IMG/VR virus record: IMGVR_UViG_3300043466_000266
Location: 1-32,120 of that record
Origin: a virus
Strand: one strand, 5' to 3'
DNA length: 32,120 bases
The notes beneath the pieces were generated by a model. The model had not been told where the DNA came from. It did no database searches and saw only the letters and a program-made list of their open reading frames with translations. Within the stretch, counting starts at the first letter, position 1, and the number at the start of each line of letters is the position of its first letter. The position numbers and the translations under genes are program-made. Shown here piece after piece: positions 30,007 to 32,120 of this stretch.

Positions 30007-30493
30007 AGAGGCATACAATATCGCAATCAAGATCACTGGAGGCTCAGAGCTATACCGTGACCTTGTCTCAGATGTATTCATCATACTCAGTCAGTACGAG
30101 ATCCAAGAGGCCGATATTCCAAGAACATTTGCAAGGTTTGCATATAATCAGTGGAAATGGCCTGGCAGTGAATTCAACAAGAAATTCAATCCCCCAATAC
30201 GTCTGCTCCCATTCGAGACAGATGTTGCCTTCAAAGAGACAGAAGATGATGACCTATCAGAATATCAATGCTATCTTGATAACTACATGCAGAAGTCTCC
30301 TGAAGATGATCAAGAGCTATTTTGTAAAGAACTAACCAAAATGCATCTGTATGGGATGACTTATAGAGATATCAAAGCAGAAACAAATCTGCCCCTCAGA
30401 GTCATCCATGGTGCAATAAAACAATTTAAAAATGATTTATATTCTATTCATACTGGCGAGCCTAGGGATATCAAGAGCAATGATGACCTTTGA
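29993..30493 (+). CDS. Sigma-70/ECF-like factor (candidate late-gene regulator)
   Basis: 166 residues from a GTG at 29993, inside the end of the HTH gene. Region 2-like: AYNIAIKITGGSELYRDLVS then DVFIILSQYEI, the core-binding helix pair. Region 4-like at about 113-150: CKELTKMHLYGMTYRDIKAE then TNLPLRVIHGAIKQFKNDL, a helix-turn-helix reading the -35 element. An acidic linker (ETEDDDLSEY) lies between. A phage sigma factor would redirect host polymerase to late promoters, consistent with the lack of TTTG-N19-TAnnTTTG promoters in front of late genes. Divergence is large, so DNA-binding specificity cannot be read off. Confidence 0.65.
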   Translation: MFWNKEAYNIAIKITGGSELYRDLVSDVFIILSQYEIQEADIPRTFARFAYNQWKWPGSEFNKKFNPPIRLLPFETDVAFKETEDDDLSEYQCYLDNYMQKSPEDDQELFCKELTKMHLYGMTYRDIKAETNLPLRVIHGAIKQFKNDLYSIHTGEPRDIKSNDDL

Positions 30494-30644
30494 ACTACCT
30501 GATATTAAACCACTAAACTGCTGGAGCTGCCTATCCTTTTGGACTTCAGTAATCTTATTACTGATGTACGACTGGCATACTGTTGGCATAGCATTCATCA
30601 CATATTTACTAGCTGATATTATACAATCATGGGAGAGCAAGTAA
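30432..30644 (+). CDS. Small membrane protein with CWSCLSFW motif
   Basis: 70 residues with three hydrophobic segments (about 1-17, 34-46 and 50-66). The motif NCWSCLSFWTSVI, a CxxC at the membrane edge, is seen in short proteins of many Bacteroidetes phages. It shares 62 bases with the end of the sigma-like gene in another frame. The function of this family is not known to me. Confidence 0.6.
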   Translation: MIYILFILASLGISRAMMTFELPDIKPLNCWSCLSFWTSVILLLMYDWHTVGIAFITYLLADIIQSWESK

Positions 30645-30778
30645 TGACTGATCAAGACAAGTATTTTGCCATGATTGGTGCAATACTTTTGCGTGAGCTG
30701 CACAATAGCAGAGAGCTAAGAAGAAAGATAAAAGGCACAGCCTTAGAAAAGAAACTACTTAAAATTATGAAACCATGA
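30644..30778 (+). CDS. Small basic protein (44 aa)
   Basis: ATG at 30644 shares a base with the previous TAA, and TGA at 30776-30778 overlaps the next ATG. The product is MTDQDKYFAMIGAILLRELH then NSRELRRKIKGTALEKKLLK IMKP, strongly basic and helical in the second half. The exact fit between two genes supports translation. Function unknown. Confidence 0.58.
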   Translation: MTDQDKYFAMIGAILLRELHNSRELRRKIKGTALEKKLLKIMKP

Positions 30779-31128
30779 TATCAAATGAGCTGATGAGCCA
30801 GGTGCAGAGATTTATGAAGACTAGATCCTTTGCACTGAATGAAGAGCTAAAAGAGGAGCTGTCCATGTGGCTCAAGTTAAACAAGAATATTGTGCTCAAT
30901 AAAAGATGTGGCACATGCCTACGGAATGCAATGAGAGATCTAGCAGCTCACATTCAATCCAACATCAACACAGAGATCAAACCAGCTAAGATTCAGTTTA
31001 TTGGAACAAAACAATATAACTATGAGAGCATGAGCTATAATGATATGAAGGCACTGGCAAAAGATAGAGGACTAAACTTAGGAGCAGCACCAAAGAAAGC
31101 TGACCTACTTAATGCATTGAAATCATGA
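30775..31128 (+). CDS. Protein with C-terminal SAP/HeH-like domain
   Basis: 117 residues. A helical N-terminal part contains the Cys pair in RCGTCLRNAMRDLAAHI. The last 35 residues, YNDMKALAKDRGLNLGAAPK then KADLLNALKS, match the SAP/HeH-type fold ('ell..la..rgl...g..kk.dli..l'), a small nucleic-acid or protein contact module. It ends four bases inside the glycosyltransferase gene. Role unknown. Confidence 0.58.
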   Translation: MISNELMSQVQRFMKTRSFALNEELKEELSMWLKLNKNIVLNKRCGTCLRNAMRDLAAHIQSNINTEIKPAKIQFIGTKQYNYESMSYNDMKALAKDRGLNLGAAPKKADLLNALKS

Positions 31129-31844
31129 TCGTAGCTCCTATTCCAGTGAATGGCAGAAGGCCACTGCTCAAGATCACAATCACAAGACTTCAGAAGGCTG
31201 GAGTTAAAGTCATCTGCATGGGCCATGATCCTGAAGACAAGGAGCTATGCATCAAGCTAGGTGCCGAGTGGATAGAGATATCCAATGATCCACTAGGTGC
31301 GAAGTGGAATGCTGGATTTATGGCAGCTAAGAAATACAATCCTACTGGGGTGCTGTTTGTTGGCTCATCTGATTGGGTGTCAGATAATTACATCCAAGAG
31401 GCTGAAGATAAGCTCAAAGAGTTTGACATGGTAGGAAAGCTAGGATGTCACTTCATTGATGTGGATGATAAGATCAGACTTGTCAACTGGACTGGATACG
31501 GCAAAGGACCAAGATCCTATGAGCCTATAGGTATTGGCAGAATGCTATCAAATAGATTCCTTGACAAGATCAACTGGCAGCCATTTGACAAGAGATTGAA
31601 CAGCGGACTTGATTGGGCCATGTGGCTCAGAGCAATCATCAGTGATGCATCCATTGGGATATTCGATGCAGATGAGATACAATTCTTGTCAATCAGTACA
31701 GATAAGTGGGAGAATAAACATAAATTTGAGGATCATTGGACTGGCAAGTTAAAGAGTGAACGCATCACCGGCAAAGAACAGATTGCATTCCTTCAGTCAT
31801 TCCCTGAAATATATGATTTACAAAATGAACTATGCGCAGAGTAA
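31125..31844 (+). CDS. Glycosyltransferase-like protein (GT-A / GT2 type)
   Basis: 239 residues. The N-terminal half is Rossmann-like: MIVAPIPVNGRRPLLKITIT, AGVKVICMGHDPEDKELCI, then GVLFVGSSDWVSDNYI (76-90), where SSDW stands in the place of the DxD metal/nucleotide-sugar motif of GT-A enzymes. GSSDW instead of DxD means metal use may differ or be weakened. The C-terminal half has NSGLDWAMWLRA, resembling the acceptor/catalytic acidic region. It is the first gene of the sugar cassette that continues over the contig junction. Donor and acceptor are not known. Confidence 0.65.
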   Translation: MIVAPIPVNGRRPLLKITITRLQKAGVKVICMGHDPEDKELCIKLGAEWIEISNDPLGAKWNAGFMAAKKYNPTGVLFVGSSDWVSDNYIQEAEDKLKEFDMVGKLGCHFIDVDDKIRLVNWTGYGKGPRSYEPIGIGRMLSNRFLDKINWQPFDKRLNSGLDWAMWLRAIISDASIGIFDADEIQFLSISTDKWENKHKFEDHWTGKLKSERITGKEQIAFLQSFPEIYDLQNELCAE

Positions 31845-32120
31845 ATTCATTAAACTTTATTAAACAATGTTGTATATCACAAAGCCTTGAGGGACTTGAG
31901 GATGACATCATGCGCAAATACAATCTCACAGAACGCAATAATGTAAATAATCCATGTGTATTCTTTGGGATGTACAGAGAGGAAGATATACAGGCATTGA
32001 TTGGTCATAAAGGTATTTGCTTTGTTGTGTGGATGGGATCTGATGCTAAAGACTTACCAGAAGAATGGATTGAAGAACTGAGCAAGCACATCAATATTTC
32101 TATCAGCATCCATGTACAGA
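31832..32120 (+). CDS. Glycosyltransferase-like protein, 5' part (true start of the gene at the left edge)
   Basis: ATG at 31832, within the last codons of the preceding glycosyltransferase gene, opens a frame MRRVNSLNFIKQCCISQSLE that runs through the repeat into the sequence MRKYNLTERNN... and past the window end. It is the missing 26-residue N-terminus of the gene listed at 2-724. The 13-base overlap with the upstream gene and the absence of any better start support it. Confidence 0.6.
   Translation, partial: MRRVNSLNFIKQCCISQSLEGLEDDIMRKYNLTERNNVNNPCVFFGMYREEDIQALIGHKGICFVVWMGSDAKDLPEEWIEELSKHINISISIHVQ
31861..32120. repeat. Right copy of exact terminal repeat (contig closure)
   Basis: Identical to bases 1-260. 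Removing one copy leaves a non-redundant genome of 31,860 bp. Confidence 0.95.

Noticed and set aside
29991-30335. 114-codon frame starting with ATG at 29991
   Set aside because: The frame beginning with GTG at 29993 encodes the sigma-like factor with regions 2 and 4; the ATG frame gives Ser/Gln-rich sequence with no motif.
1-32120. tRNA genes or CRISPR arrays
   Set aside because: No cloverleaf-like sequence or regularly spaced repeats were seen; the only repeat cluster is the TAAATCGG group, whose spacing is irregular and short. A tRNAscan-type search was not possible here.
1-32120. Further TAnnTTTG boxes inside genes
   Set aside because: In AT-rich DNA this octamer is expected many times by chance. 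Only copies in intergenic positions with a proper -33 element, or with other supporting context, were kept.

Overview
The window is one complete, tightly packed phage genome. Bases 1-260 are repeated exactly at 31861-32120, so the contig closes on itself with a unit length of 31,860 bp, and position 1 falls inside a gene. The gene set is that of a tailed phage with a long non-contractile (siphovirus-like) tail: small and large terminase, frameshifted tail chaperone, tape measure, prohead protease, scaffold, capsid, tail tube and portal. The host is very probably a member of the Bacteroidetes. Three things point there: promoters of the TTTG-N19-TAnnTTTG type, A-rich translation starts with almost no Shine-Dalgarno sequences, and structural proteins of the kind common in Bacteroidetes phages. 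The DNA is AT-rich and uses the standard code. I see no integrase, tRNA, CRISPR array, insertion sequence or DNA polymerase, so a lytic phage using the host polymerase is the simplest reading.

Layout. 31125-31844 plus 31832 -> (junction) -> 724 plus 721-1788 form a sugar cassette of two glycosyltransferase-like proteins and a PP-loop N-acetyl-sugar amidotransferase-like protein, overlapping end to end. 1788-3834 carries a small conserved protein and the terminase pair. 3831-10698 is a tail module: a chaperone with a T9 slippery site, a neck-like protein, large tail-tip proteins, and fibre or receptor-binding proteins, closed by a terminator. 10754-13234 is the tape measure. 13221-13862 is the only minus-strand gene, a Stealth-like sugar-phosphate transferase candidate. 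13861-16817 encodes protease, scaffold, capsid and probable tail tube, followed by a terminator. 16891-21903 has connectors, portal, a methyltransferase, tail completion and another fibre-like protein. 21930-22837 is lysis (holin candidates and an M15 peptidase), closed by a terminator.

The early half starts at a strong Bacteroidetes-type promoter at 22933-22963. It runs through small proteins, a DnaA-domain-IV-like DNA-binding protein and a winged-helix protein to an AT-rich intergenic region with TAAATCGG repeats (the likely origin). Next come a primase-SF3 helicase, VRR-NUC nuclease, a second matching promoter at 27919-27949, ERF annealing protein, RecB/YqaJ-like exonuclease, an SSB-like protein with an SSB-type acidic tip, a Cro-like HTH, a sigma-like factor (candidate late regulator) and small proteins leading back to the sugar cassette.

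Most interesting points: the -1 frameshift chaperone, the two near-identical early promoter-leader units, the repeat-rich origin beside a DnaA-like protein, the sugar cassette hidden by the contig break, terminators placed directly before start codons, and the minus-strand gene whose start overlaps the protease start. All functions are read from sequence patterns by eye; no database search was run.
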